Shown here piece after piece: positions 17,222 through 25,881 of a DNA stretch of 64,000 nucleotides (the first letter of the stretch is position 1; each line of letters opens with the position of its first letter). A model generated the notes under the pieces. The model was given only the letters and a program-made list of their open reading frames with translations. It searched no databases and was not told where the DNA came from. Made by a program: the position numbers and the translations under genes. The stretch comes from Bact-08 sp964533215 (GTDB lineage Bacteria; Bacteroidota; Bacteroidia; Bacteroidales; UBA932): assembly GCA_964533215.1 (NCBI GenBank), contig CAZHLJ010000007.1, positions 62,001 to 126,000 on the forward strand, read 5' to 3'.

Positions 17222-19378
17222 ATGGATTACCAGGAGATCAAAAAAAACAGAAAAACCATCTCGTCTTTTCCATATGAGTGGAAGCCAATGATAAAGGGAT
17301 ACAGCGACCAAAGTCTTTATGTGAATGTCGGCACAAACAGTTTTGAGGTAAGGGATATAGCTCCTGAGACCAAGGAGAAGTTTATCGGCGGAAAAGGTTA
17401 TGGACTCCGTATGCTGTGGGATGCTATCCAACCTTCAACCAAATGGCAGGATCCTGAAAACGAAATTGTAATTTCTGGCGGGCCTTGTTGTGGACTGACC
17501 CAATACTCAGGTACGGGAAAATCAATCGTTGTTGCAGTCTCCCCTCAGACCGACAGAATAATCGACAGTAATGTAGGTGGTCACTTTGGTCCTCACCTTA
17601 AGATTGCCGGTTTTGATGCTCTGGAGATACAGGGAAATTCGGAAGAAGATGTAATTGTATACATAAACGCTGTTGATCATGTTGTTGAGATATTTGAAAC
17701 CCCAAAAGAACTGAGCTATGACTCCCACCTTTTGGGAGAAGAGCTCGTTGAGATGTTTGCGGACAATGAAAAGGATAAGATAAACATATCAGTTGTCTCG
17801 TCTGGAAAGGCTGCCGAACACTCTCTTATAGGAATGCTTAATTTCACATTTTACGATATCAGACGTGGAAAGGTAAGATTAAAACAGGCCGGCAGAGGCG
17901 GGATCGGTACTCTTATGCGCCATAAGAAGGTAAGAGCTCTGGTCGCAAAGGTCGCAAAAGTGCCTGGTGATATGAACAACGTAGTTGATATGGATTCCAT
18001 CAAGGAGCGTGGAAGAAGATTCAACAAAGAGATGCGTGACCTGGATGACATCCAGTGTCAGATGCGCAAGGTAGGAACAGCGCATCTTATGGGTGTGCTT
18101 GAAAAGTATGATATTCTCCCGGTAATGAACTATAAGTTCGGAGACCATAAGGACTGTCCAAAGATTGATCTTAATGTGTGGAAGACCTACTTTACTCAAG
18201 GTGTGCCTGATGGTTGCTGGATAGGCTGCAACATGGCCTGCGCAAAAGGTGTTGACAATTTTGAGCTGCGAACCGGCCCATATCAGGGTTCAAAAGTAAT
18301 CGTAGACGGACCGGAATATGAAAATGCTGTAGCTTTGGGCTCAAACATTGCTGTATTCGATCCGAGAGATATAATCGAACAGAACTTCTACTGTGACACC
18401 TACGGTATATGCACCATAACATGGGGTAACATTATTGCTTTCCTGATGGAGTGCTGGGACAACAAGATACTCAACCTGGAAAGGACAGGTGGGGTGGATC
18501 TTAGCTGGGGAAATGCCGACGCCTCATTGGAGCTGATGCATCAGCTTGCCAGGGGAGAGGGTTTTGGCCTTACTGCAGGTCTTGGCGTACTAAGGATGAA
18601 GCATATCTTCGCCGAAAATGGATGGGGTGATATAAATTTCCTCAACGATATCGGAATGGAAAATAAAGGATTGGAATACTCCATGTATATATCAAAAGAG
18701 TCTTTGGCACAACAGGGAGGCTACGCAATGACCAACAAAGGTCCTCAGCATGACGAGGCATGGCTTATCTTCATGGATATGGTTAATAATATGATACCTA
18801 CATTTGAGAACAAAGCCGAGGCCCTTCACTACTTTCCTATGTTCCGTACATGGTTCGGACTTGCAGGTTTCTGCAAACTCTGCTGGAACGATGTCGAGCC
18901 TGCCGACAACTCTCAGACTCCTGAGCCAAACAAGGTTCCTGAACATGTAGACAATTATGTGACAATTTTCAAGGCAGTCACCGGAAGGGAGTTTGACAAA
19001 GATGAACTCATAAGACAATCCGAAAGAGTATATAATTTCCAGAAAGTGCTTAATATCAGATTAGGATACGGACTGAGAGAACATGACAAACAGCCTTACC
19101 GTGCTGCGGGCCCTGTTACCAAAGAGGAGTATCTCAGCCGTGAAGAGAGATATGACAAGCAGATTTCTGAAAAGATCGGGTTAAACCCTGCAAATATGAC
19201 CCTGGAGGAGAGAATATCCTGTGTTAGAGAGTACCGCGAGGATCAGTATGAAAAATTACTGGATGCAGTATACAAACGCCGTGGATGGAACAAGAACGGG
19301 GTTCCGACCATTGAGCACCTCAAGAAAATAGGCATGGATCTTCCTGAACTTCTGGAGGTGGTTACCCCTCTGCAATAG
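17222..19378 (+). CDS. Tungsten-type aldehyde:ferredoxin oxidoreductase family protein
   Basis: A 718-residue cytoplasmic AOR-family enzyme. Members oxidise aldehydes (or reduce acids) with ferredoxin, using a tungsten bis-pyranopterin and one [4Fe-4S] cluster. The N-terminal domain has FIGGKGYGLRMLWD, ISGGPCCGLTQYSGTGKS and SNVGGHFGPHLKIAGFDALEIQG, and later RGGIGTLMRHKKVRAL. Candidate cluster ligands are the three Cys of GCWIGCNMACAKG and a Cys in GFCKLCWND near residue 560. The first three are spaced C-x3-C-x3-C, versus C-x2-C-x3-C in classical AORs. The thiF/thiS-like pair is divergent, and a dipeptidase gene follows after 2 bp. Substrate is unknown. Confidence 0.93.
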   Translation: MDYQEIKKNRKTISSFPYEWKPMIKGYSDQSLYVNVGTNSFEVRDIAPETKEKFIGGKGYGLRMLWDAIQPSTKWQDPENEIVISGGPCCGLTQYSGTGKSIVVAVSPQTDRIIDSNVGGHFGPHLKIAGFDALEIQGNSEEDVIVYINAVDHVVEIFETPKELSYDSHLLGEELVEMFADNEKDKINISVVSSGKAAEHSLIGMLNFTFYDIRRGKVRLKQAGRGGIGTLMRHKKVRALVAKVAKVPGDMNNVVDMDSIKERGRRFNKEMRDLDDIQCQMRKVGTAHLMGVLEKYDILPVMNYKFGDHKDCPKIDLNVWKTYFTQGVPDGCWIGCNMACAKGVDNFELRTGPYQGSKVIVDGPEYENAVALGSNIAVFDPRDIIEQNFYCDTYGICTITWGNIIAFLMECWDNKILNLERTGGVDLSWGNADASLELMHQLARGEGFGLTAGLGVLRMKHIFAENGWGDINFLNDIGMENKGLEYSMYISKESLAQQGGYAMTNKGPQHDEAWLIFMDMVNNMIPTFENKAEALHYFPMFRTWFGLAGFCKLCWNDVEPADNSQTPEPNKVPEHVDNYVTIFKAVTGREFDKDELIRQSERVYNFQKVLNIRLGYGLREHDKQPYRAAGPVTKEEYLSREERYDKQISEKIGLNPANMTLEERISCVREYREDQYEKLLDAVYKRRGWNKNGVPTIEHLKKIGMDLPELLEVVTPLQ

Positions 19379-19380
19379 CT

Positions 19381-20091
19381 ATGAAATACAAATCTATCAT
19401 TCTGTCAGTCTTTGTTGCTGCCTCACTTCTCTTCAGCGGATGTGGCAGCCACAAGAATGCTAGTAACGGAAACCCTTACGGGCTAGACATAATTAACACC
19501 TCTGATGCTTATCTGAAGAGCGTTATGGAAGATTCTGACAACACTCTGATAGATCTTGAAAAGTACATTCCTGGAATTGTTCTGGATATAAGATATGCAG
19601 ACACAAATAACTTTACTCATACAAAGATTTACTCTCTGCCAAAAGCTTTTCTGCGTAAGCCTGCAGCCGATTCCCTGCTGAAAATCCAGAAAATTCTCGC
19701 AGGTCAAGGTTTGGGTATAAAGATTTTTGATGCCTACCGGCCCTATTCTGGCACTCTCTATTTTTACAAGGTATATCCAGATACAACATTTGTTGCAGCT
19801 CCTTGGAAAGGATCCATACACAATAGAGGCTGCGCCGTGGATCTTACTCTTATACGGCTATCTACAGGAGAAGAGCTGGTGATGCCAACCACATTTGACA
19901 GTTTCTCGGAAAAGGCTTCGCAGAACTACAATGATCTTGATTCTGCCCAACTTGCCAACAGAGCCACTCTAGTTAAGGTTATGACCGAAAACGGATTCTC
20001 CCTGTACGAAGCCGAATGGTGGCACTATAATTTAAAGGAAAGAGGCAAATACAAGCTGATGGACATCTCTTTTGAAGAACTAAACAAATAA
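19381..20091 (+). CDS. VanX/DdpX-type D-alanyl-D-alanine dipeptidase lipoprotein
   Basis: A 236-residue lipoprotein (signal peptide, lipobox LFSGC) of peptidase family M15D. It has IVLDIRYADTNNF, FDAYRPYSG, the zinc motif SIHNRGCAVDLTLI (SxHxxGxAxD) and EAEWWHYN (catalytic Glu and third zinc His). These enzymes hydrolyse D-Ala-D-Ala dipeptides, and periplasmic or lipid-anchored versions usually serve cell-wall recycling, not vancomycin resistance; no vanH/vanA genes are present. It starts 2 bp after the aor stop, so is probably in the same transcript. Confidence 0.92.
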   Translation: MKYKSIILSVFVAASLLFSGCGSHKNASNGNPYGLDIINTSDAYLKSVMEDSDNTLIDLEKYIPGIVLDIRYADTNNFTHTKIYSLPKAFLRKPAADSLLKIQKILAGQGLGIKIFDAYRPYSGTLYFYKVYPDTTFVAAPWKGSIHNRGCAVDLTLIRLSTGEELVMPTTFDSFSEKASQNYNDLDSAQLANRATLVKVMTENGFSLYEAEWWHYNLKERGKYKLMDISFEELNK

Positions 20092-20101
20092 TCTTGACTT
20101 T

Positions 20102-21241
20102 ATGAAAAACACTCACAGATTTATCTTTCCGCTTATAGCTTCATGCACTGCTTTGTGCGTTTTTACAACCTCAATGATTGCACAGAATAAATGTTCCAAT
20201 CAAAAGAGTGAGACATGGGACCCAAACAAGGTTAAATTTTCTTCTTACTACTCAAACAGCAGAGATGTTATGATCTTCCCTAAGGTCATGACATACGAGG
20301 TTATCCCTTGCGATTTCCATACACACACCATTTTTTCTGATGGCCTTGTATGGCCAACCTTGAGGGTATCAGAGGCATGGACGGAGGGGTTGGATGCGTT
20401 GGCCATTACTGACCACATCGAATACAAGCCTCATAAGGATTGGCTTAAAAACGACAACAACACATCGTTTGACATAGCTAAGCCGGCAGCGGATGAGACA
20501 GGATTATTACTGATAAAAGGAGCAGAAATTACACGCAAGCAAAGTGTATTCGGCCACTTCAACGCGCTTTTCATACAGGATGCAAATGCCATCTCAGTAG
20601 ATGACCCAAAGCAGGCAATACTGGAAGCAAAGAAACAGAATGCCTTTATAATCTGGAACCATCCTGGTTGGGCCGTTGATTCAACATACATAAGGGAGTT
20701 CCCGAAAGATCTTTTAAAGGAGGGACTAATCAATGGGATAGAGGTGTACAACAGTTCCGAATTTTATCCTCGCGTTCTGGCGTGGGCTATCGAAAAGAAC
20801 CTCACAATTATTGCTGCCAGCGATGTTCACGGTAACGTAGAGAGTGGAGAGCTCAGAAAAGAGGGTGTCCGGAGGCCTATGACTCTAGTCTTATCCAAAG
20901 ATCATTCACTTGCAGGAATAAGGGAGGCTCTTGATGCTGGGAGAACCCTGGCTCTCTTCCATAATTTTCTTGCAGCAAGAGAGGATATAGCAACAGCATT
21001 TATAAATGCATCAATTTCAATAAAAAAAGAGACAACAAACGAAAAAAACTCATTCTATACACTTTCCAATAAATCATCTGTCCCTTTCAAAATGTTCTTC
21101 AACAAAAACCTGTACGAGCTACCAGCTCTTTCTGCAATCTCAGTAACAGTTCCAAAAGATACTGAGAAAATAAGTGTGGTTTTTGAGAATATTTTTGTAA
21201 ATGAGGGCAAAACTTTGGCACATGATTTGCTACTTAAGTAG
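20102..21241 (+). CDS. Exported PHP-domain metal-dependent phosphoesterase
   Basis: A 379-residue protein with a signal peptide (cleavage near MIAQN). The PHP motifs are CDFHTHTIFSDGL, LAITDHIEY, KGAEIT and, later, IIWNHPGWA and AASDVHG, which supply the metal-binding His and Asp residues. Members act on phosphodiesters or phosphomonoesters; the substrate is unknown. A C-terminal beta-rich region of about 90 residues follows. The gene is 10 bp after the dipeptidase and ends the aor transcript, before a hairpin at 21288. Confidence 0.85.
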   Translation: MKNTHRFIFPLIASCTALCVFTTSMIAQNKCSNQKSETWDPNKVKFSSYYSNSRDVMIFPKVMTYEVIPCDFHTHTIFSDGLVWPTLRVSEAWTEGLDALAITDHIEYKPHKDWLKNDNNTSFDIAKPAADETGLLLIKGAEITRKQSVFGHFNALFIQDANAISVDDPKQAILEAKKQNAFIIWNHPGWAVDSTYIREFPKDLLKEGLINGIEVYNSSEFYPRVLAWAIEKNLTIIAASDVHGNVESGELRKEGVRRPMTLVLSKDHSLAGIREALDAGRTLALFHNFLAAREDIATAFINASISIKKETTNEKNSFYTLSNKSSVPFKMFFNKNLYELPALSAISVTVPKDTEKISVVFENIFVNEGKTLAHDLLLK

Positions 21242-21287
21242 TTGAAACATTTTTCATAGTTTAAGTTTTAGGTTAAGTAAGGAATTG

Positions 21288-21321
21288 GGCATAGTCAAAA
21301 TTTGGCTATGCCTCTTTCTTT
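21288..21321 (+). terminator. Terminator after the PHP gene
   Basis: GGCATAGTCAAA pairs with TTTGGCTATGCC (one wobble), with a short central loop, followed by TCTTTCTTT. It separates the aor-vanX-PHP transcript from rpsP. Confidence 0.75.
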
Positions 21322-21337
21322 ATATGGAAATTAGTTG

Positions 21338-21345
21338 TACATTTG
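21338..21345 (+). promoter_or_regulatory. Bacteroidetes -7 promoter box for rpsP-rimM
   Basis: TACATTTG matches TAnnTTTG, 60 bases before the rpsP ATG, leaving a leader of about 55 bases. Confidence 0.7.
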
Positions 21346-21405
21346 CGAGCCTTTTCTCGAGAAGATAAGGAAGTTAAATAATAAAAACTTAAAAATCACA
21401 GTATT

Positions 21406-21960
21406 ATGGCTGTAAAAATTCGTCTGGCCAGACATGGCAAAAAAAACTTTTCATTCTTTCACATCATTGTAGCCGATAGCCGCGCACCTCGCGATGGTCG
21501 TTTTATTGAACGTATCGGATCATACAATCCTAACACAAACCCTGCTACTATTGAGGTTAACAGCGAAAAAGCCCTTCAATGGCTTTTCAACGGTGCACAA
21601 CCTACAGAGACTTGCCGCAGGATTCTCTCTTACAAGGGTGTTCTTCTAAAGAAGCATCTTCAGGAGGGTGTTAATAAAAAAGCAATCACTCAAGAGGTTG
21701 CCGATGAAAGATTCAATGCATGGCTTGTTGCTAAGGAGTCTCAGGTTTCCAAAAAGAAATCCGATCTCGAATTAAGCGGACGTTCTGCAAAAAAAGCTGC
21801 TCTAGAAGCTGAAGCTAAGGTAAATGAGGCAAAAGCTGCCGAGATTGCCAAGAAAAAATCCGACGAGGCTCAGAAAGCTGCTGAAGCTGCTGCCCAGGCT
21901 GCTGCCGAAGCTGCACCGGAATCTCCTGCTGCTGAGGTTTCAGAAACTCCAGAGGCTTAG
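21406..21960 (+). CDS. rpsP: 30S ribosomal protein S16
   Basis: A 184-residue S16. The core (about residues 1-80) has VKIRLARHGKKNFSFFHIIVADSRAPRDGRFIERIGSYNPNTNP and EKALQWLFNGAQPTETCRRILS. As in other Bacteroidetes, a C-terminal extension rich in Ala, Glu and Lys (about residues 120-184) follows, probably helical and disordered. It assembles into the 30S body. rimM follows after 3 bp, the usual order. Confidence 0.97.
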   Translation: MAVKIRLARHGKKNFSFFHIIVADSRAPRDGRFIERIGSYNPNTNPATIEVNSEKALQWLFNGAQPTETCRRILSYKGVLLKKHLQEGVNKKAITQEVADERFNAWLVAKESQVSKKKSDLELSGRSAKKAALEAEAKVNEAKAAEIAKKKSDEAQKAAEAAAQAAAEAAPESPAAEVSETPEA

Positions 21961-21963
21961 TCA

Positions 21964-22512
21964 ATGCAAAAGTCAGCAAATATTTTGCTGCCTGTCGCCA
22001 AGGTCTTAAAATCGTTCGGCACAAAGGGCGAATTCATCATACGATACTCCCCGGAGACGCAAGAAGATATTAATGAGAAAAAACCGGTATTCATCTATTA
22101 CGATGGACTACCGGTTCCTTTTTTTGTAGAATCTATCCGTGACAAAGGAAACGATCAGGCAATTATAAAACTGGAAGGAATATACAATGAGACCCTTGCC
22201 AATGAAATTACAGGTGAGTTTATCTATCTGGAGAAAAAAGGCTCAAAAGGCAAGGCTGCAATCACCGGGCCGGAAGACCTGATTGGCTTTCTGGTTACAG
22301 ATACCTCTGGTGCGATTATTGGCCGGATTTCAATTTTTTATGATTACCCCAACAACCCCTGTCTTGGCGTAGTGAAGGTAAATACTGCTGACGGAAGTGT
22401 TATTGATGCAGAAGAACAGTTGCTTCCATTTCACGAAGAGTTCATTGTCGGATTCGATCAAAAAAAATCTGTTATTACTGTTCAACTCCCAAAAGGGTTA
22501 CTCTCCCTGTAA
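21964..22512 (+). CDS. rimM: Ribosome maturation factor RimM
   Basis: A 182-residue RimM, which binds S19 and helps mature the 30S head. The N-terminal domain has LPVAKVLKSFGTKGEFIIRY, the middle DLIGFLVTD, and the PRC-barrel-like end LLPFHEEFIVGFDQKKSVITVQLPKGLL. Its position directly after rpsP is the conserved order. It is more divergent than RimM from Proteobacteria but the domain layout is clear. Confidence 0.93.
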   Translation: MQKSANILLPVAKVLKSFGTKGEFIIRYSPETQEDINEKKPVFIYYDGLPVPFFVESIRDKGNDQAIIKLEGIYNETLANEITGEFIYLEKKGSKGKAAITGPEDLIGFLVTDTSGAIIGRISIFYDYPNNPCLGVVKVNTADGSVIDAEEQLLPFHEEFIVGFDQKKSVITVQLPKGLLSL

Positions 22513-22525
22513 AACTTTCTGATCA

Positions 22526-23227
22526 ATGAATAAACTCTTATGTATAACATTGGTTGCATTGTCTTTCACAAATGCAGCAATCTGTCAGGAACAGACACTC
22601 GATTCAAGGTCACAGAAAAAAACTTTCCCATATGAAGTTGACTTTAGGTTCGGCCATGGCGCTTTCCCAATAACCTATGATTTTTCGCCGTTTGGAGAGT
22701 GTTTTGATGACATTGATGATTACGGGTACTCTCTTCCGGGAAAATATTTTGGTTCACAGATATACGCAGGTGACCAATATGTAACGGGCGCACTCAGCCT
22801 GAGCCATTCAGTAAGGCTGAAGAGATGGCTGGAACTGGGAGTTGTAGCCACATATTACGGAGATTTCAGAAACATATACAGCTCTCTCGACAATAAGGTA
22901 GTGGAAAGAGAGTATCATCACAGCTTTTTCTTTACCCCGACAATCCGTTTCTCATGGTTCAGGCGAGAATGTGTAAGAATGTACTCCTCAGTGGGATTAG
23001 GTGTCGGAGCGATGATAAGCAAGGAGGCCGGTTACATGAGAACCATAGTACATAAGAGAGACGTTGAGTTTGGTCCGTCTATTCAACTTACAGGTTTTGG
23101 AATATCAGTCGGAAAGACATTTTTTGGATTTGCAGAGGCCGGTGCGGTGGGAACCTTAGGGCTGTTTACCGCGGGTTTCGGATATAGGATCAAGCCAAAG
23201 GAAAAAAGCAATGTTAAGGTCTACTGA
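22526..23227 (+). CDS. Predicted outer-membrane beta-barrel protein of unknown function
   Basis: A 233-residue protein with a signal peptide (cleavage near NAAICQ) followed by alternating hydrophobic, aromatic-rich strands ending in FTAGFGYRIKP. The layout suggests a small 8- to 10-strand outer-membrane barrel. No family motif was recognised. It follows rimM by 13 bp and is followed by a lipoprotein gene 1 bp later, so the two may be expressed together. Confidence 0.6.
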   Translation: MNKLLCITLVALSFTNAAICQEQTLDSRSQKKTFPYEVDFRFGHGAFPITYDFSPFGECFDDIDDYGYSLPGKYFGSQIYAGDQYVTGALSLSHSVRLKRWLELGVVATYYGDFRNIYSSLDNKVVEREYHHSFFFTPTIRFSWFRRECVRMYSSVGLGVGAMISKEAGYMRTIVHKRDVEFGPSIQLTGFGISVGKTFFGFAEAGAVGTLGLFTAGFGYRIKPKEKSNVKVY

Positions 23228-23228
23228 T

Positions 23229-24059
23229 ATGAAAAAGATAACAATTATCCTGGCAACTGTTATTGCATCATTTGCAACAGTTTCGTGCATAACCGATTTT
23301 GGGGACGATCGTCCACGCGCTACTCTGCCCGGCAAGGTTATTTTTGACTATACCGAATCTGATATTTCATACAACATCATGCTTGCAGACATTGCTCTAA
23401 AGCTTAATGCATATATTGAAGCTCCTGCTGATAAGAAAACCAGCATTGAAGACAGATTTTTCCCTACTATAAAACTGCGTCAGAATGGAAACGAATGGGA
23501 TTTCATAAACAGCTCTTTCAGCCTTGTGACTGATGGTAAATCTCTTAATGCTCCAGGCGCAAAGTGGGTTATTATCAGGCACGCTTCCGATATACACAAT
23601 TATGCCTTTTCAATTGAGATTGAATGTACAGCAGAAAAGGAGTGGAAAATCACCAACAAAAGCTCGGTCTCCCCTGAGGATTTGAATGTAAGCAGCGCCA
23701 ATCTGGTAATGAAAGCAAAGGAGAGCAATGATTACTCTGCGTTATACAGCTACTCAGTTTCCGGCTCCGGCAATTTCACATATCTGTACAACCAGCATTC
23801 AAGCTACAAGCCAATAAAGGTCAACTACACCATCTCAAGAGCTCTGGACTTACTAATGAAAGACAGACAGTCCTCTTCCAATGATGTTCAATGCAGGTTC
23901 TTCGCCGCCAAGGGTACGGTGGATATGGCGGTAACAGGTGTCTATGATGAAAAAATAAGAGACCTGATAAATTCAGATCTCTCATCTTCTATTGGCGAGA
24001 ATATCTCCAACAAGATAACCTACAGAGGTGTTTCGGAATTCTGGACATACTCCCTCTAG
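23229..24059 (+). CDS. Lipoprotein of unknown function
   Basis: A 276-residue lipoprotein with signal peptide and lipobox TVSC (MKKITIILATVIASFATVSC). The frame is open from 23211, but MKKITII at 23229 carries the signal peptide and lies one base after the previous stop. The rest is polar and beta-rich, with no conserved motif recognised. Its 3' end is 2 bp from the convergent gene at 24062. Confidence 0.65.
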   Translation: MKKITIILATVIASFATVSCITDFGDDRPRATLPGKVIFDYTESDISYNIMLADIALKLNAYIEAPADKKTSIEDRFFPTIKLRQNGNEWDFINSSFSLVTDGKSLNAPGAKWVIIRHASDIHNYAFSIEIECTAEKEWKITNKSSVSPEDLNVSSANLVMKAKESNDYSALYSYSVSGSGNFTYLYNQHSSYKPIKVNYTISRALDLLMKDRQSSSNDVQCRFFAAKGTVDMAVTGVYDEKIRDLINSDLSSSIGENISNKITYRGVSEFWTYSL

Positions 24060-24061
24060 AA

Positions 24062-24853
24062 TCAGTCGACAACAAGTTGTATGCCAATGCTGAATCTTGG
24101 CAATTCTGCCGGCACTTTATCGGGATTAAACAGGTTTGTCAATCTATAGCGGACAAAGAACGAACATGAATTATTTGAGATTGCCCCATACAACCCGGCC
24201 TGTACTGGATTGAACTTTGACCCATCTCTGTATTTGTGCTTCTCCTTATTTCCATCCTCAATGGTTTTTACTTTATACCTCTTACTATAGGAGTAATCTG
24301 CATAACCTCCCAAGTCGAGCATAAGGGGATGGTTCCTTATAGAAGAGAGATAAAACCTGTTAAAGAGACCTAGACCAAGATTGTCCGTACGGAAATACTC
24401 CCTCCTTATCTCTCCCGGAACATTCTCTACAAAGGTCTTGTTCTGGGCTGCACCTTTCAACTTATAGTTGTAGAAAGTATATTGAAAAGTTGTTCCTACA
24501 GCATAAAATTTTGAAGCTCTGTAAATATGGCGGAAACCTGCCTCAAGACTGTATGAATTCCCGTAGTATACCGATAGATCCTTGTCTTTATCTATTGGCA
24601 TTGCAACACCAAATCCAACAAAAAACTCTTCATAGTATCTAGGGTACGGTTTGTTTAGTTTCATCTTGTTGTCATTGAAAACATATGTGCAATTGTGATC
24701 AAGTGTGTCGCGCTTTCTTATACTGATCGGCGACTGAATAGCTATCTCTGCCTGTCCTATCTTGACAACTGTCTGCGAAAGTCCCTCCTGGGGTGAAACA
24801 ATTGAGGCTGCCAGTAGAGAGAGAGCTGCAATTTTTATTAAAGATAAATTCAT
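24062..24853 (-). CDS. Exported beta-rich protein, possible outer-membrane barrel
   Basis: A 263-residue protein with a signal peptide (cleavage near SIVSPQEG) and aromatic, strand-like segments (YYEEFFVGFGVAMP, AGFRHIYRASKFYAVGTTFQYTFYNY) ending SIGIQLVVD. It looks like an outer-membrane barrel of unknown function. It is the last gene of a run with an ECF sigma, anti-sigma and DUF4252 gene, so it may be the effector of that regulon. Confidence 0.6.
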   Translation of the reverse strand: MNLSLIKIAALSLLAASIVSPQEGLSQTVVKIGQAEIAIQSPISIRKRDTLDHNCTYVFNDNKMKLNKPYPRYYEEFFVGFGVAMPIDKDKDLSVYYGNSYSLEAGFRHIYRASKFYAVGTTFQYTFYNYKLKGAAQNKTFVENVPGEIRREYFRTDNLGLGLFNRFYLSSIRNHPLMLDLGGYADYSYSKRYKVKTIEDGNKEKHKYRDGSKFNPVQAGLYGAISNNSCSFFVRYRLTNLFNPDKVPAELPRFSIGIQLVVD

Positions 24854-24879
24854 ATTGTTTATTTCTAGTTGTTATATAC

Positions 24880-25365
24880 CTATTTAACCTTGATTTCCCC
24901 TGTCATTGCCGCATTAACGACATTTTTGTCAATTGTCCCGAAAATTGCCAGAACAGAGAACTCTTCTTGTGTCGTGGTGAGAAAAAGCAATGCTCCAGCT
25001 TGATTTTTAGTAATATACATCTCCATAAGATCTTCACCATCCTGAACTTTTAGCACCCTGGAGAAAAGATCACTGTTAACGATCGGATCCAACTCCTTGC
25101 GGATGATTGTCTTTAACGACACACCACCTTCAGTTGCGCCGGCCTTGACATTTAGTATTCTCATCTCATTTATCTTTGAGAGTAGGTCCTTTGTAGAAGA
25201 GTTGAATTTCGAGTTCCCCGCGAACTGTAAAATAGATGGTGATAGTACAATTGACTCTACATTCTTCCTTTTTTCATACTTGTCCAGAATAGAAATTATC
25301 TGTTTTGTCTGTGCACTTGCCAGAATTGGGAAAAGCAGCACGACCATTAGCAATAGTTTTTTCAT
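24880..25365 (-). CDS. DUF4252-like exported protein
   Basis: A 161-residue protein with a signal peptide (cleavage near LASAQ). The sequence IISILDKYEKRKNVESIVLSPSIL, LSKINEMRILNVKA and LFLTTTQEEFSVLAIFGTID resembles DUF4252, a Bacteroidetes periplasmic family of unknown function often found beside ECF sigma/anti-sigma pairs, as it is here (12 bp from the anti-sigma gene). Confidence 0.75.
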   Translation of the reverse strand: MKKLLLMVVLLFPILASAQTKQIISILDKYEKRKNVESIVLSPSILQFAGNSKFNSSTKDLLSKINEMRILNVKAGATEGGVSLKTIIRKELDPIVNSDLFSRVLKVQDGEDLMEMYITKNQAGALLFLTTTQEEFSVLAIFGTIDKNVVNAAMTGEIKVK

Positions 25366-25377
25366 TACCTGTAATTT

Positions 25378-25881
25378 TTAATTGTGCGACAAAGCCTTGT
25401 CAAATATTTTCAGAGAAGATAAGGCTTCGCCGGATTTTTTTATGTTCTCAAGTTGTCTGGAGCTTCCCTCACGGTACTTGCCCATAAAGGAGTTAATCTT
25501 TTCCATCTGACGGTCTGCCTTAGAAATTGCAAGCTCGTTGTTGTTGATGTCTATCCCGTCAACTACCAGTTTCAAGGAGTCCTTTCTCTCTGAGAAAACG
25601 ATGTATGCAAATATTGCAAATGCAGCAGCGACGGAAAAAGATGAAAGGCGGAAATATATATTGTTCCTTCTTGATAATGGTTTGGCACTATCAGTTATAA
25701 CTCCAGCCTGGCTTCTCTCATGGGAGAAACAATTGAAGAGAGGTTTGTAGGAGAGAAGTTCTTCGTCAGTATTTTCTCCTTCGAAGTACCTGCGCAGTAT
25801 CTCCTCTTCCTCGAGAGTTGTCTCTGCGTTAAAGTACTTTTCCAAAAGTTCCTTAATATGGTTTACTTCATTTTTTTTCAT
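25378..25881 (-). CDS. Single-pass membrane protein, probable anti-sigma factor
   Basis: A 167-residue protein with an acidic N-terminal cytoplasmic region (about residues 1-75, LLEKYFNAETTLEEEEILRRYF) and one transmembrane helix near residues 78-95 (SSFSVAAAFAIFAYIVFSE), then a charged periplasmic tail. The N-terminal pattern occurs in Bacteroidetes anti-sigma proteins. It overlaps the ECF sigma gene by 14 bases, the strongest evidence for this role. Confidence 0.75.
   Translation of the reverse strand: MKKNEVNHIKELLEKYFNAETTLEEEEILRRYFEGENTDEELLSYKPLFNCFSHERSQAGVITDSAKPLSRRNNIYFRLSSFSVAAAFAIFAYIVFSERKDSLKLVVDGIDINNNELAISKADRQMEKINSFMGKYREGSSRQLENIKKSGEALSSLKIFDKALSHN

Noticed and set aside
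19381..20091. VanX-type dipeptidase as a vancomycin-resistance determinant
   Set aside because: No vanH, vanA/B or vanRS genes nearby, and lipid-anchored M15D dipeptidases are common in Gram-negative wall turnover.
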